Source of the DNA: Porpolomopsis calyptriformis
Lineage: Eukaryota > Basidiomycota > Agaricomycetes > Agaricales > Hygrophoraceae
Direction of reading: 5' to 3'
Assembly (NCBI GenBank): GCA_951640195.1
Contig: OX621174.1
Coordinates: forward strand, 496,001-560,000
Length of the DNA: 64,000 nt
The notes beneath the pieces are model-generated. The model did not search any database and was not told where the DNA came from. It worked only from the letters and a program-made list of their open reading frames with translations. Shown in pieces: positions 21,394 through 32,758 of this stretch. The translations under genes and the position numbers were made by a program. Every line of letters begins with the position of its first letter. Position 1 is the stretch's first letter.

Positions 21394-24300
21394 TTAAGTT
21401 GCCATTTGAATTGAATCTTCGTAAGTTTTCACAATTTCCTTGGCGTGTCGTAAGATGTTCAATCGTTCTTCCCAAGTAGCTTCTTCAATTGGATAACCCT
21501 TCCATTTGACCAGATATTTCCGTCGGTGTTTGGCTCCGGAGTGTTGAAGAATAGATTCAACTTCATATTCTTCTTCGTTCTCGATCAGATCTGGGGGAGG
21601 TCGAGACGTATCAGTGATATCAGGGTGGAGCGACTTATCTTCGACATTTGGTCTCAGGAGTGATATGTGAAATACTGGATGGAGTTTCCAAGTTCCGGGG
21701 ATGTCGATAAGATAGGCAAGATCCAATACTTGTTTCAAGATCTTGAATGGTCCAGTTCTTCAGTTATCCAGCTTCTTGGTAGGTCGAGTTGTCTTAATGT
21801 TCTTGGTATCTAACCAAACCAAATCTCCAATTTTGAAGGGAGGAGAAAGTTTCCATTTTCGATCAGCATATTTCTTCATCGATTCTGCGGCGTGTGATAG
21901 TGATTCGCCAGCATTCTTCTGAGCATGCATGAGACGTTCGTGGAAGGTGTTTGCTGCAGGGACATTACTTGGAGATTCGATTGTAATTGGCAAATAAGAG
22001 TGGTGACCATATTCCAAATAGAAGGGTGATTGTGATGTGGCAGTGTGTTGTCAGTTATTGTAAGTGAATTTGGCGGAAGCTAGCCATTCGGACCAGTCGT
22101 CTTGCATGAAGTTAGTATAGAACCATAGATAGACTTCGAGTTCTTGGTTCATTCGTTCGGTTTGACCATTGGTTTCAGGATAGTAAGCAGTGGACAGTCC
22201 AGAAATGGTCCCTAGGAGTTTGTTAAGGGCTTCAGTGAATTTCGACACGAATTGAACTCCACGATCGGAAATGATCTTTTTTGGCTATCCATGATGTTTC
22301 CAGATGTGATCACGGAAGAGTCAGGCAGCACCTTCTGATGAGAGATTGGAAGTCGTCAGGATAAAATGGGCACGTTTCGTAAAGCGATTGATGACTACCA
22401 TTACAGCATCGTATCCAAGTGAGTCAGGTAATTGGACGATAAGATCAACGGTTATTTCAGTCCATGGTTCAGTAGCGGGGGGTATAGGTTGTAGGAGTCC
22501 TGTCGGTTTAGAAGGGTAATTCTTGTTCTGTTGACAAGCAGGGCAGGACTGTACGTAGTTGATGACATCTTGAGAGACACTATCCCAAACAAAGTTTCAG
22601 AGCACTAGCTCCTTCGTCTTCTCAATGCCAGGGTGTCCAGCATGGGGGTAGGCATGGGACAGTCGTATTATGTCTGTGCACAAAGATACTTCCTTTGGCA
22701 CTACAATTCGACCTTCAACATTGTGAACCAACCCATTGGCTTGGTCCCAAAACAATGAGGCATCCTTGATTTTCTGTGAGATCTTGTCTGGTATTGGCAG
22801 CTTGAAGCGTAATCTTGCAAAAAAGTCCAGTTTCGAAAGCTTGATGATCGAATTGATCCAATGATCATTCGCGATTAAAATCTCATTTTCCACCTTGCCT
22901 TTACCTCCATCAAAATAATCTGGGCGCCTGGACAATCCATCAGCTTTATTCTTTCTCCCTGGGACGTATTCGATTTTATACTCATATCTTGCTAAAATTT
23001 CTGACCAATGAGCACGTCGTCCGAACAACACATGAGCAGTACTAAAATATTTGAGGGCAAGACTGTCAGTGCGAATCAGAAGATCATGTCGTGATCCTTC
23101 CAAAAGGTGTTGCCATGCACTGAGACAGTCTATTATTGCCAGAAGCTCAGCGTCGTGAGTTGGATAATTCTTTTCAGCAGGGGTTAGGGATCTTGAGTGA
23201 AAGCCTACAGGTTTCCAGTCATTATCATGTAACTGAGACAATATACCTCCTAAGGCAAATCCAGAGGCATCAGTCTCCAAACAATACAGTAGGTCTTGAT
23301 CCAGTACTTCGAGGACAGGAGCATTCGTGAGGGAGTGCTTTAATTGATTAAAGGTGTGTTGTCATTCGGGGGTCCATTCCCATACAGTATCTTTGCAGAG
23401 TAATTGGTTGAGTGGTTGGGCGATCTCTAAGAAGTCCTTGATATATTTTCTCCAGAAATTTGCACTTCCGAGGAAGGACTGAAGCTGTTTAACGGTTTGA
23501 GGTTCGGGCCATTCGACGATGGCTTTGACCTTCTTGGGATTGGTTCCAATATGACCTTTCAACAAGGTCATTCCCAGATAGATCACCTCTTTCTTCTCAA
23601 ATTGACATTTGACGGGTTTACAAGAGAGTTTGTGTTTCTTCATGATATCAAGGGTTTTGAACGTCCAATAACGCAATTCTTCTAGATCATCTCCACAGAT
23701 GAGAACGTCATCGATATAAATGAAAACACAACCTGATTTCAGCACTTCAGCAAATCGTGTATCGATCATCCGTTGGAACGTGGCTGGAGAATTTCGTAGA
23801 CCAAAGAACATCACTCTTGGGACGTAGAGTCCTTCAACCATGAGGAAGGTGGCTTTCCATTCGTCACCTTCTTTGATACGAATGTTGTTAAATCCCCATC
23901 AGATATCTACAACTGTGAACAATGCAGCAGATCAGAGTTTTGGTTGTTGAACGATCTGATGTAGGAGAGGTAGGGGATAACGGTCGGGAACTGTGAAGTG
24001 ATTTAGATAACAATAGTCTTCGATCGGTCTATATCCAGTGTCTTGTCCTTTTACATTGATGTCTTCAGCTTTCTTGCTTAGGAAGAAGGGGGCAGCTTGA
24101 GGCAAAGAACCTTTGAATATTCATCCAGTAGCCACGTTTTCAGCTAGAAACTTCTTCAAATATTCTATCTCTCGAGGGGACATCAGATAAGTCATGTCAG
24201 TTTGAGGTATGAAGTCGTCTCTAAGATCAATGACGTGATCAAACTCGGAATGAGGTGGAAGGCAATCGAAGGACTCCTTGGCAAAGACACTAGCATAGTC

Positions 24301-24929
24301 TTTCTAATAGACCTCCGGTACAAACTTTTGCATATCTTCCTCCACCGTGCTGGCTCGAGATTCATCTGATTTAGAAATAGTTGTAATCGCCAGCGAGACC
24401 GATTCTACCACAGAGGGCTCTGCTTCGCTGCTACAATACCAATGAGAAGTCTCTTTGCCTCTGAGAGCCAGTGTTGACTTCTCCCAATCAATACTAGGGT
24501 TTTGAGCTCTGAGCCATGGGTAGCCGAGGATAATGTCAATCTTGGATCTGAGGTCAGTCACTTCCAAACGGATCCTTTCAGTGTGTCCACCTGGAGCTTC
24601 CATCCAGACATCTGTGTCAAAAACGATCAGGCCTCCTCAGTTCTCTGACCCATCAGCATTCCGTATGGGGATTGGGATTTCCAAATCCTGAAGGGTAAAT
24701 TTGTGACGAGTTGCGAAGTTCTCATCCATAAAGTTTCCAGAAGCTCCGCTATCAATAAGACACATGGCGGGGACACGTCGGCCAGTATCTGAAGCTTTGA
24801 TCCAAACATCCATCGTAAGTCCTGAGTCGCCCTTTTCGATAGCACCAAGAATTTGAAATAGATTGCATGGGGTAATGGTACATTGAGTGGTATGGTCCGT
24901 AATGTTGGGCAAATCATTCGAACCTTTCA
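21394..24929 (-). pseudogene. pol: Element F pol with chromodomain; at least eight stop codons, no net frameshift
   Basis: About 1,179 codons in a single frame. Protease LIDSGASGNFMDE, RT with FFGLRNSPATFQ and YIDD, RNase H CLETDASGFALGGILSQ, integrase with HHCC zinc domain and intact ISDRGVQF, and chromodomain YLVKWKGYPIEEATWE at the end. Five stops (SEN-stop-GG, PE-stop-Q, VL-stop-NF, NN-stop-QH, DN-stop-RTG) fall where element E or context has Arg CGA; two others replace Trp (VY-stop-KDY, HHG-stop-P). Confidence 0.92.
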
Positions 24930-24936
24930 AAAACCC
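24927..24936 (-). promoter_or_regulatory. Putative -1 frameshift site, GGGTTTT plus stop (element F)
   Basis: In the gag frame the end reads CAG-GGT-TTT-TGA, so G GGT TTT is a standard X XXY YYZ heptamer with the stop as the next codon. Pol continues in the -1 frame (GFLKGSNDLPN). The heptamer and its position match element E. Confidence 0.7.
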
Positions 24937-26132
24937 TGGGACTTCAAGTCCATTGCCAGCCTCTTCTTTGGATCATCCGACCAATTGCATATACCACATT
25001 TCGCCATATCCGACAGAGTCTCGCTCGTTCCCAGTGTAGGGGGCGAGTTGACGTTCTCCACATTGGACTCAGCGGTAACGACATGTATGTCATGACCTCG
25101 ACCTCGACCTCATCCTCGGTAACCGCCTCTGCTTCGAAAGTATCCTCCTCAACGTGAGGAAGAGGTATCGGGTAGATTCTTCGCATCACCGGTGACATGG
25201 TTTGGGCAGACGTTTGTGAAGTGCCCTGGTTGACCACAGGAATAGCAGTTTCCATATGGGATCATAAGGGCAGAAGAGGAAGGCTCTTCTCTTTTAATGG
25301 TAGGGGCTGCTGACATTTGACAGGTTGTCATTGCAGCCACAGATGATCCTCGGGCAGGAAAGGGGTTGGAATACTGAGGTCAGGACGTGGAGGACTGTTT
25401 CTGTGAAGCAAGAATGTCCTTTTGGTGTTGATAACATGTTGTGGCATCTTTCCACTCTTGAAGTGTGGTTGGGATGGCAGGGAGTCGGTAAATGTATTCA
25501 ATGAACTTGGTATCGAGTCCAGCTTGGTAGAGATCAATGAGGGCGGCGTCGTTGAAACCGGTATCGACCTGTAAAGTGCCAAAGTGCAGGTTGCAATCTT
25601 CTTTCTTCTTTCTTCCCTGGCAGAGATTCTTGATGTTATTACAAGCATGAGACTGTCTATCGATTCCTTCAAATGTTGATCGGAACCGAGTCACAAATGC
25701 AGCCCAGGTAGTGGTTGGGCCAGTCCAGTTGACAGCTCTCATCTCGTTGGTCTCCTTTTCAGACCAGGTTTAGGCATTCGTCCCCTTCATGAAGGAAAGG
25801 GCAAAGGGGATCTTGTGTTCATCGCGGTATGGTTTTCCCATAAAATATAATTCACAACTGTTAATGAATTTGTCGACATCCTGCTGTCGACCAGTGAATT
25901 CATCTGGTTTGGCCATCTTTATCTCGATGGTGGGAGCAGCAGGAGGTTGGGGATGAGGTTGCAGTGGGGGCTGAGGTTGAGGTTGAGCGGCAAGTTGTTG
26001 ATGGAGATTTTGAATCTCTGTTGCCTGTTGCGCATTAGAAGCCTGGAGGTTGGACACATCTCTCCGCAAGTTGTTCATTACTGCGAGAATCTCATTGAGG
26101 TTGGGAACAGGGGGATTGGCGCGAGAACCCAT
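24927..26132 (-). pseudogene. gag: Element F gag with zinc knuckle and RGG tail
   Basis: ATG at 26,132 (MGSRANPPVPNLNE). It has an N-terminal coiled coil (NLRRDVSNLQASNAQQATEI), a Gln/Pro-rich linker, a gag domain (MAKPDEFTGRQQDVDKFI), the zinc knuckle CYSCGQPGHFTNVCP and an RG-rich tail. In-frame stops include TAA after KGTNA and TGA codons inside the RG tail (SR-stop-GGYF; YRG-stop-GRGRG), where CGA Arg is expected. Confidence 0.88.
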
Positions 26133-26229
26133 TGGATCAGGTGATGGTGAAGGTGAAGGTGTTGTTAGGGGTGAGGAGGGTCGAGTAGGTTGTTGGAATG
26201 GAAAGGGTTGATACCTAACAGTAGGGGGA

Positions 26230-26639
26230 TGTTATAAACTGGTTGTTCGGAACGCGTTTTACTTTGGGTGTTCTGTCCCAAGAGATATGGTATGGTTCCA
26301 AGTCCTTGTTATGAGTAGTCTAATGAGGAATCAGACTTAAGGTCTGATACGTACAAAGGTACTCTTTATATACTGACTACTTATCTGTGTGAGTCAGTGC
26401 GACATAACATGTGTAAGAGATAAAGGATGAGTCATCATGATCGATGACGAATCATAAGGGGTTGAAACGAAGACAGAAATGAAGAGTGTCTGCATATAGT
26501 TAAAGTAATGGGGAATCCCAGAGAAAGGTTATGGGGAATCCCTGGACAAGATAGGGAAAGATAGAGGGGATTCCCAAGATAAGATACAGGGGTTTGCATA
26601 TGATAAGATAAGAAAAGAAAGAAAATTACGACCATGACA
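26230..26639 (-). repeat. 3' LTR of element E (410 bp)
   Basis: Pairs with 32,771-33,180. Differences are mainly CpG/TpG/CpA. At two places one LTR has CA and the other TG (GACAGA/GATGGA; GACAAG/GATGAG), as expected if an ancestral CG decayed on different strands. Confidence 0.95.
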
Positions 26640-26674
26640 TACACCTCGGCTTCAAAGGAAATTCGTCCCGAATT

Positions 26675-27448
26675 TCAAACTTGGGCGGCATCAGTCGTTT
26701 CATCTTCTGAGGCCTGGGTCGGGATTTCCTCGGTGGCGGGGGCCTCGATGGCCACTGAGGGAGAAGCAATGGGGGTGGCTTCCGGAGCCGCTTCGATGGG
26801 GGAAGGGGCTCGGACTGTCGCAACGTCGTCGTCGTCGTTGTCGTCGATTGGGTATTCCAAGTCGACGTTGATGGGATATTCGACTGACTTCCCGTATTCG
26901 ATTAGAGTCTCCATCATTGCGAGGTCACGTTGAGCTCAGAGGAAATCCTCCCTGGAGAGCCGTTCGGCTCGACGACTCTCTTCAACGAGTTTGACAATGA
27001 TGGCGCAAGTGGTGACGTCGTAACAATTGACCCATGTTCATTTCTTTTCTCTTTGGAGCTCCCAGACTTTGAGCTCGCTTTGGTCCCAACGATTTTTCCA
27101 AAACAAGACGCTCTTCTCTGACGCCTTGAGCTCCGCTTGCAAGACATCGCGTTCTTGACGGAGTTCGCGATTCCAGCTGCTAACGCTGTTGCTGTGGGCT
27201 GTGAGGCGGGTGATGATGGCGGTGGGGTCTTCAGGAGGAGGGGTCTGAGTGGGGTATTCCTTGAAGAAATCTTCTGCGCGAGCGCGAGCTTGTTGACGTA
27301 ATTGTCGAGAGGAGGAAGCAATGGTGGAGGGACCAGGAGTGGGGGATCAGATGGGAGTTGAGGGGTGGACGGCTGATGAAGGGATTCGTCCAGAGTGTCG
27401 GATAGCGACCTGAGGGGAGGGGGATCGTGTGGATCGTGTCGCGGGCAT
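26675..27448 (-). pseudogene. Element E ORF3 (post-pol protein), three TGA stops
   Basis: ATG at 27,448 (MPATRSTRSPSPQ), stop at 26,677-26,675, 258 codons, 164 nt after pol. Three internal TGA codons stand where element F has Arg, or where both copies point to CGA: PI-stop-SPTPG against IRSPTPG, KK-stop-TW against KRTW, and FL-stop-AQRDLAM. With these read as Arg the protein has a Ser/Pro-rich N-terminus, a Trp-containing coiled coil (LFWKNRWDQSELKVWELQ), a second charged helix and an acidic tail with IDDNDDDD. Function unknown. Confidence 0.8.
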
Positions 27449-27612
27449 GATAGGATTGGCGTCTTAGCTTAGTGGTTTCGAGTAGTTGTCAAGAAGCGCA
27501 TAAAGCTGAATCGTGAAGGAAAGAGGAGGCGTTTCGCAGTTTATAAGGAGTAGTTTCTAAAAATAGAGGTCAATTCTTGGCAGACAGGATGATGACAAAT
27601 GAATGAATAGAA

Positions 27613-30600
27613 TCAAGTCGCCGTTTGAATTGAGTCTTCATATGTCTTCACAATTTCCTTGGCATGTCGTAAAATGTTTGATCGGTCTTCCCAAGTGGCT
27701 TCTTCGATCGGATAGCCTTTCCATTTGACCAAGTATTTTCGGCGTCGTTTAGCTCCGGAATGTTGTAGTATAGATTCGACCTCATATTCTTCTTCATTTT
27801 CGATCAGATCAGGAGGAGGCCGTGATGTGTCGATGACATCAGGGTGGAGCAATTCATTTCCGACGTTGGGTCTCAGGAGTGAAACGTGAAAGACTGGGTG
27901 TAGTCTCCATGTTCCAGGGATGTCAATCAGATAAGCAAGGTCCGATATCTTCTTTAAGACCTTGAATGGTCCGGTCCATCGGTTGTCGAGCTTCTTCAAG
28001 GGTCGTGTCGTCTTGATGTTCTTGGTGTCCAACCAGACTAGGTCTCCTTCTTCGTAGGAGGGTGAAGGTTTCCATTTACGATCGGCGTATTTCTTCATTG
28101 ACTCCGTTGTCTTTGACAAGGATCGTTCAGCGTTTTGTTGTGCGCGTGTGAGGCGTTCGTGAAAGGTATTTGCTGCGGGCACATTGCTTTGATCCGGAAT
28201 AGTTGTGGGAAGGTGAGGATGACGTCCATATTCCATATAGAATGGTGATTGTGAAGTGGCAGAATGTTGCCGATTGTTGTAGGCGAATTCCGCAGAAGCA
28301 AGCCATTCCGACCAGTCGTCTTGCATAAAGTTGGTATAGAAACGTAAGTAGACTTCAAGTTCTTGGTTGGTACATTCCGTTTGGCCATCTGTTTGGGGAT
28401 GGTAAGCAGTGGAGAGACCGGAGATGATTCCTAAGGAGTTATTGAGAGCTTCTGTGAATTTCGACGCGAATTGCACTCCACAATTGGATATAACCTTTTG
28501 GGGCCATCCATGATGTTTCCAGACGTGATTCCGAAAGAGTTTCGCAGCACCTTCTGATGAAAGATTGGAGGTTGTTGGAATGAAGTGAGCACGTTTAGTG
28601 AAACGATCAACAACAACCATCACAGCATCGTAGCCTTGTGACTTGGGGAGTTCGACGATGAGATCGACGGTGATTTCCTTCCATGGTTCTGTAGAGGGGG
28701 GTATGGGTTGGAGTAGTCCTGATGGCTTTGAGGGGAAGTTCTTGTTCTGTTGGCAAGCGGGACAGGATCGAATGTAGTTGGTGATGTCTTGTGGGGCACC
28801 ATCCCAAATAAAGTTATAAAGAACGAGTTCCTTCGTCTTCTCAATGCCAGGGTGGCCAGCATGGGGGTAGGCGTGGGACAGTCGTATAATATCTGTGTGC
28901 AAAGATACTTCCTCCGGCACTACTATTCGACCTTCAACATCGCGTACAAGCCCATCTGCTTGGGTCCAAGCGAGTGAGGCATCCTCGAGTTTATCTTGGA
29001 TCTTCTGTGGGAGCGGAATTTTGAAGCGTAATCTAGAAAGAAGACTTGAATTCGACAACTTGACAATTGAATTAATCCATCGATCGCGCGCAATTAGAAC
29101 TTCGTTCTCCACGTCGGCTTCGACGTTGGGCAAATAATCAGGGCGTCTGGACAGGCTGTCGGCCTTGTTCTTCCTACCTGGAACGTACTCGATTTTGAAC
29201 CCAAATCTAGACAGATATTCAGACCAACGAGTCTGGCGATTGGACAAACAAAGATTCTTGGAGAAATATCGCAAGGCCAGACTGTCCGTCCTGATAAGGA
29301 TATCGTGTCTCGCTCCTTCAAGGAGATGGCGCCATTGTTTGAAGGAATCAATGATCGCCAGGAGCTCTAGGTCGTGAGTGGGATAGTTCTTTTCGGCAGG
29401 GGAGGTAGATCTTGAATGGTAGCCAACAGGTTTCCAGTGTCCGTTATGAAGTTGGGAGAGTATTCCCGCGATCCAAATGATAGAGGCGTCGGTCTCCAGA
29501 CAATAAGGGAGGTCGCAATCAGGAATGTGAAGAACAGGCGCATTCGTCAAAAGGGATTTGATGTTGTCGAAAGCTTCTTGTCTTCGAGGAGTCCATTCCC
29601 ACACAGTTTCATTGTGTAAGAGTTCGTAGAGAGGGGTAGCAACCTTGGAGAAACCTTTGATGTATCTCCGCCAAAAGTTCGCACTGCCCAAGAAGGATTG
29701 GAGTTGTTTCACCATTTCTGGAATAGGCCAAGACATGATAGCGTCAACCTTCTTCGGGTTGGTGGTGATTCGTCCTTTGGATAAGACAACTCTGAGATAA
29801 ATGACTTCTTCCTTCTCAAATTGGCATTTGACGGGTTTACATGATAGTCCGTGTTTCTTCATGATGTCCAGGGTTTTGAAGGTCCAGTATCGCAGTTCTT
29901 GTAAGTCGTCTCCACAAACAAGCACGTCGTCGATATAAATGAAAACATTTCCAGAGTCCAGGACTTCTTTGAATCTTGTGTCGATCATCCGTTGAAAGGT
30001 GGCTGGAGAGTTGCGCAAACCAAAGAATATAACGGTGGGTTCAAAGGCGCCTGCTTCAGTGATGAAAGCGGCTTTCCATTCGTCACCCTCCTTGATCCTG
30101 ACGTTATTGAATCCCCAGCGGATATCCATGACCGTAAACAGAGATGCCATTAAGAGTTTTGGTCGTTGGAGGATCTGGTGAAGGAGTGGAAGGGGATAGT
30201 GATCAGGAACCATGTGTTCATTAAGGTAGTGATAATCTTCAATAGGACATAAACCAGCGCTTTTACCTTTAGCATTCACTTCTTCAGCTTTCTTTCCAAA
30301 GAAGAACGGAGAGACTTGTTTCGACTTGGAAGTTCGTATTCGTCCAGTAGACAGATTTTCATCGACGAACTTGTGTAAGTGATCCATCTCAAGAGGGGAC
30401 ATTGCGTATTTCGCGCCTTTAACTGGTTTGAAGGTTTCGTCCAGTTCGATGGCGTGGTCGAATTCCGAATGCGGTGGAAGGCAGTCGAAGGATTCTTTGG
30501 CAAAGATGCTAGAGTAGTCTTTCCAATATACCTCCAGTACAAACTTTCGCATATCTTCTTCCACCATGCTGGCTCGGGATTCATCCAACTTCGATACGCG

Positions 30601-31158
30601 TCGATTCATGGCCAGCGTGACCGATTCCATTCCTGGTGACTCCGCATTGTTCACTATCCATCGTGGTAGAGGGAAATCTTTGCTATCTAGAGCCAGTGTT
30701 GCCTCTTTCCAATTGATGTTGGGGTTGTGCTTTTTGAGCCACGGGAAGCCGAGGATAATATCCATCTTAGATCCGAGATCAGTCACTTCTAATCGGATCC
30801 ATTCATTGTGTCCTCTGGGAGCCTCTAACCAAATATCAATATCGTTCTCGATGGGTCCACCTCGGTTTTCAGATCCATCGGCATTCCATATGGGGATTGG
30901 GGTTTCCAATCGTGTTAGAGTAAAATTGTGGCGAGTTGCGAATGATTCGTCCACAAAATTTCCAGAGGCTCCACTATCAACCAGAGCAGTGGCTGGAACA
31001 CATCGACCAGTGTCGGTAGCTTCAATCCAAACATCCAAAATGAGTCCGAGATTGCCTTCTTCAAGAGTACCAAGAATTCGAAATAGATTGCATGGAGTGG
31101 TGGTACATTCTTGAGTAGATATGTCCGTAACGGTAGGCAAAGTGTTCGGACTCCCTAA
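27613..31158 (-). CDS. pol: Element E pol: protease-RT-RNase H-integrase-chromodomain, full-length open frame
   Basis: About 1,181 codons open from the frameshift site; the frame is also open further upstream, to 31,350. Protease VDSGASGNF; RT with MDIRWGFNNV, FFGLRNSPATFQ and YIDD (near plus 29,935); RNase H CLETDAS; integrase zinc domain HAYPHAGHPGIEKTKELVLY ... CPACQQNK; catalytic core with TVDLIVELP (first Asp) and QTECTNQE (Glu); chromodomain KYLVKWKGYPIEEATWED. The second catalytic residue is Asn in VISNCGVQF, where element F has ISDRGVQF; the Glu is 36 residues later, as expected for D-35-E. Both Asp-to-Asn and Arg-to-Cys are CpG transitions. RT may still be active, but the integrase should not be. 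Confidence 0.95.
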   Translation of the reverse strand, partial: LGSPNTLPTVTDISTQECTTTPCNLFRILGTLEEGNLGLILDVWIEATDTGRCVPATALVDSGASGNFVDESFATRHNFTLTRLETPIPIWNADGSENRGGPIENDIDIWLEAPRGHNEWIRLEVTDLGSKMDIILGFPWLKKHNPNINWKEATLALDSKDFPLPRWIVNNAESPGMESVTLAMNRRVSKLDESRASMVEEDMRKFVLEVYWKDYSSIFAKESFDCLPPHSEFDHAIELDETFKPVKGAKYAMSPLEMDHLHKFVDENLSTGRIRTSKSKQVSPFFFGKKAEEVNAKGKSAGLCPIEDYHYLNEHMVPDHYPLPLLHQILQRPKLLMASLFTVMDIRWGFNNVRIKEGDEWKAAFITEAGAFEPTVIFFGLRNSPATFQRMIDTRFKEVLDSGNVFIYIDDVLVCGDDLQELRYWTFKTLDIMKKHGLSCKPVKCQFEKEEVIYLRVVLSKGRITTNPKKVDAIMSWPIPEMVKQLQSFLGSANFWRRYIKGFSKVATPLYELLHNETVWEWTPRRQEAFDNIKSLLTNAPVLHIPDCDLPYCLETDASIIWIAGILSQLHNGHWKPVGYHSRSTSPAEKNYPTHDLELLAIIDSFKQWRHLLEGARHDILIRTDSLALRYFSKNLCLSNRQTRWSEYLSRFGFKIEYVPGRKNKADSLSRRPDYLPNVEADVENEVLIARDRWINSIVKLSNSSLLSRLRFKIPLPQKIQDKLEDASLAWTQADGLVRDVEGRIVVPEEVSLHTDIIRLSHAYPHAGHPGIEKTKELVLYNFIWDGAPQDITNYIRSCPACQQNKNFPSKPSGLLQPIPPSTEPWKEITVDLIVELPKSQGYDAVMVVVDRFTKRAHFIPTTSNLSSEGAAKLFRNHVWKHHGWPQKVISNCGVQFASKFTEALNNSLGIISGLSTAYHPQTDGQTECTNQELEVYLRFYTNFMQDDWSEWLASAEFAYNNRQHSATSQSPFYMEYGRHPHLPTTIPDQSNVPAANTFHERLTRAQQNAERSLSKTTESMKKYADRKWKPSPSYEEGDLVWLDTKNIKTTRPLKKLDNRWTGPFKVLKKISDLAYLIDIPGTWRLHPVFHVSLLRPNVGNELLHPDVIDTSRPPPDLIENEEEYEVESILQHSGAKRRRKYLVKWKGYPIEEATWEDRSNILRHAKEIVKTYEDSIQTAT

Positions 31159-31164
31159 AAACCC
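31155..31164 (-). promoter_or_regulatory. Putative -1 frameshift site, GGGTTTT plus stop (element E)
   Basis: The gag end reads CAG-GGT-TTT-TAG. G GGT TTT is the GGGUUUU heptamer known to work in barley yellow dwarf virus. A slip of one base enters the open pol frame (GFLGSPNTLP). The stop is the very next codon. Confidence 0.72.
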
Positions 31165-32318
31165 TGTTCTTTCAGTTCCTTGACGAGCTGAGCTTTTCTT
31201 TCTTTCGGCCAGCGATTGATCCCGCAGTTGTCCACCACTCGAATAGTTTCCTCCGTAGTAGCTGGGGAAACCACTTCGTCGACTCGTTCCGTCTCGACAC
31301 CTTGAATACTTCGTCCTCGACCTCGCCCTGTTGTTGGTCTTCCTCATCATCCGGCAGGGGCACTACTCAATGGACGCGCTGACGAAGAAGAGGGGAGAGA
31401 GGAATTAGGACACTTGTTCACCCAATGACCTGATTCTCTGCAGCGGTAGCAGTTGCCTCACGGAACGCGCGATATTGATGATGAGGAAGTTGTCTCCTGT
31501 TTGACAGGAGCAGAGGAGGGAGTTCGGGTCGTTGTTTGAGCCACGGTCTCCCTGGGAGTGTAGTAATTACTCCGGGGAGTGGCACAACGTTCAAGTGCAA
31601 GTTCGAGACGTTGTCAATCAAAAATGGAAGCTTTTCATTTCCAAGCGTTGAGGGTAGCAGGGATGGGATCGAGGGCATAGATTTTTTCGAGGATCCCGGG
31701 ATTGAGGCCGTTTCGGTAGAAAACTTTGAGCGCGTCGTCGTTGAAACCAGTTTCGTCCGCGAGAGCTCCGAATCGTACGTTATAATTGTCCACAGTAGAA
31801 AGTCCTTGGGTTACCTTTTGAATCTTTACTTGCGCTGTCGCTCTCGCATCAACATCTCTGAAACATTCCTCGATTTCTTCCATGAAGTCCTCGTAATCGG
31901 CTCCAACCCATTGATTACGTTTGAATTCCTGGGTCTGCTGTTGTGCCCAAGATTGGGCGACACCGATCTTCATAAATGACAAGACATAGGTAATTTTCTG
32001 TCTGTCGGACCATTGGCTGTCGTCGAGGACTAGACGACAAGCCTGGATAAAGTTGAGACATTTGGCTGCAGACCCGTCATATTCATTGGGTTTGGCGATC
32101 TTGATGAAGGGAGGACCAGGCTGTTGGGGAAGAGGAGGTTGTTGAGGTTGTTGAGGTTGTTGGGGAGGTTGAGGAGGTTGAGGCTGTTGTTGTTGTTGGA
32201 GCTGAGCAATCAGCTGCGTCTGTTGGATGATGGTCTGTTCAAGCTAACGAACAGTAGCCATCAAGGTGTTAAGATCCATGGTAGGGTTAGCGGGGGCGTT
32301 GGTGGATGTTCCTGACAT
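31155..32318 (-). pseudogene. gag: Element E gag with zinc knuckle; several stops
   Basis: ATG at 32,318 (MSGTSTNAPANPTMD), natural stop TAG at 31,157-31,155. Order: N-terminal coiled coil with poly-Gln/Pro (QLQQQQQPQPPQ), gag domain (IAKPNEYDGSAAKCLNFIQA; GVAQSWAQQQTQEF), zinc knuckle CYRCRESGHWVNKCP, then an RG-rich tail and the conserved end GINRWPKERKAQLVKEL. Stops: one TAG early, TGA in WK-stop-KASIFD-stop-QRLEL, one before the knuckle, and a tandem TGATGA in the RG tail that is most simply read as former CGACGA. Confidence 0.88.
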
Positions 32319-32758
32319 ATTGGTAGATGTTGGTTGTTGTGGTATTGTGGGAGCTGTTGGTGTTGGTGTGGATGTCGCAGAAGAAAGTTGGGAGTAGAGG
32401 GAACCGTATCGTCCTGGTGGAGTAGCAGTTCGTTGATGAACTGGTCTTGTTACTGGGGCTGAAGATGAAGAGAAGAGTCCTCTTGTTCTTGATCGAGTTC
32501 GAGGTCCTAGGAGAGCAGGAGCGGGAGTAGGAGTGGGAGTGGCTAGAGTTTCTTCAAGAGCGGAGGAAAAAGATGGCTCTTGATCTCGAATAGCAGCTGA
32601 AAAAGTCGATCTTGAAAGAGGGTCTTCGTATTGTCCTTCTTCAACGTCTGAGTTGTCGGTAGACGCCAGGATGGGAATGGATAAGGGTCAAAGAGGTGAT
32701 GTCGATGATCACAGTGACGAAAGGTGTTTGGATAAGCAAGTGGGAGAGAACCAGAAGG

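Noticed and set aside
31347..31350. ATGA overlap of a gag stop with a pol ATG in element E, suggesting stop-start reinitiation (similar at 5,093-5,096 in B).
   Set aside because: The gag frame continues past this TGA with conserved sequence shared by B and E (RG tail, then the NWDKERRAAL-like end). The TGA is a decayed CGA, and the real gag end is the frameshift site about 190 nt further on.
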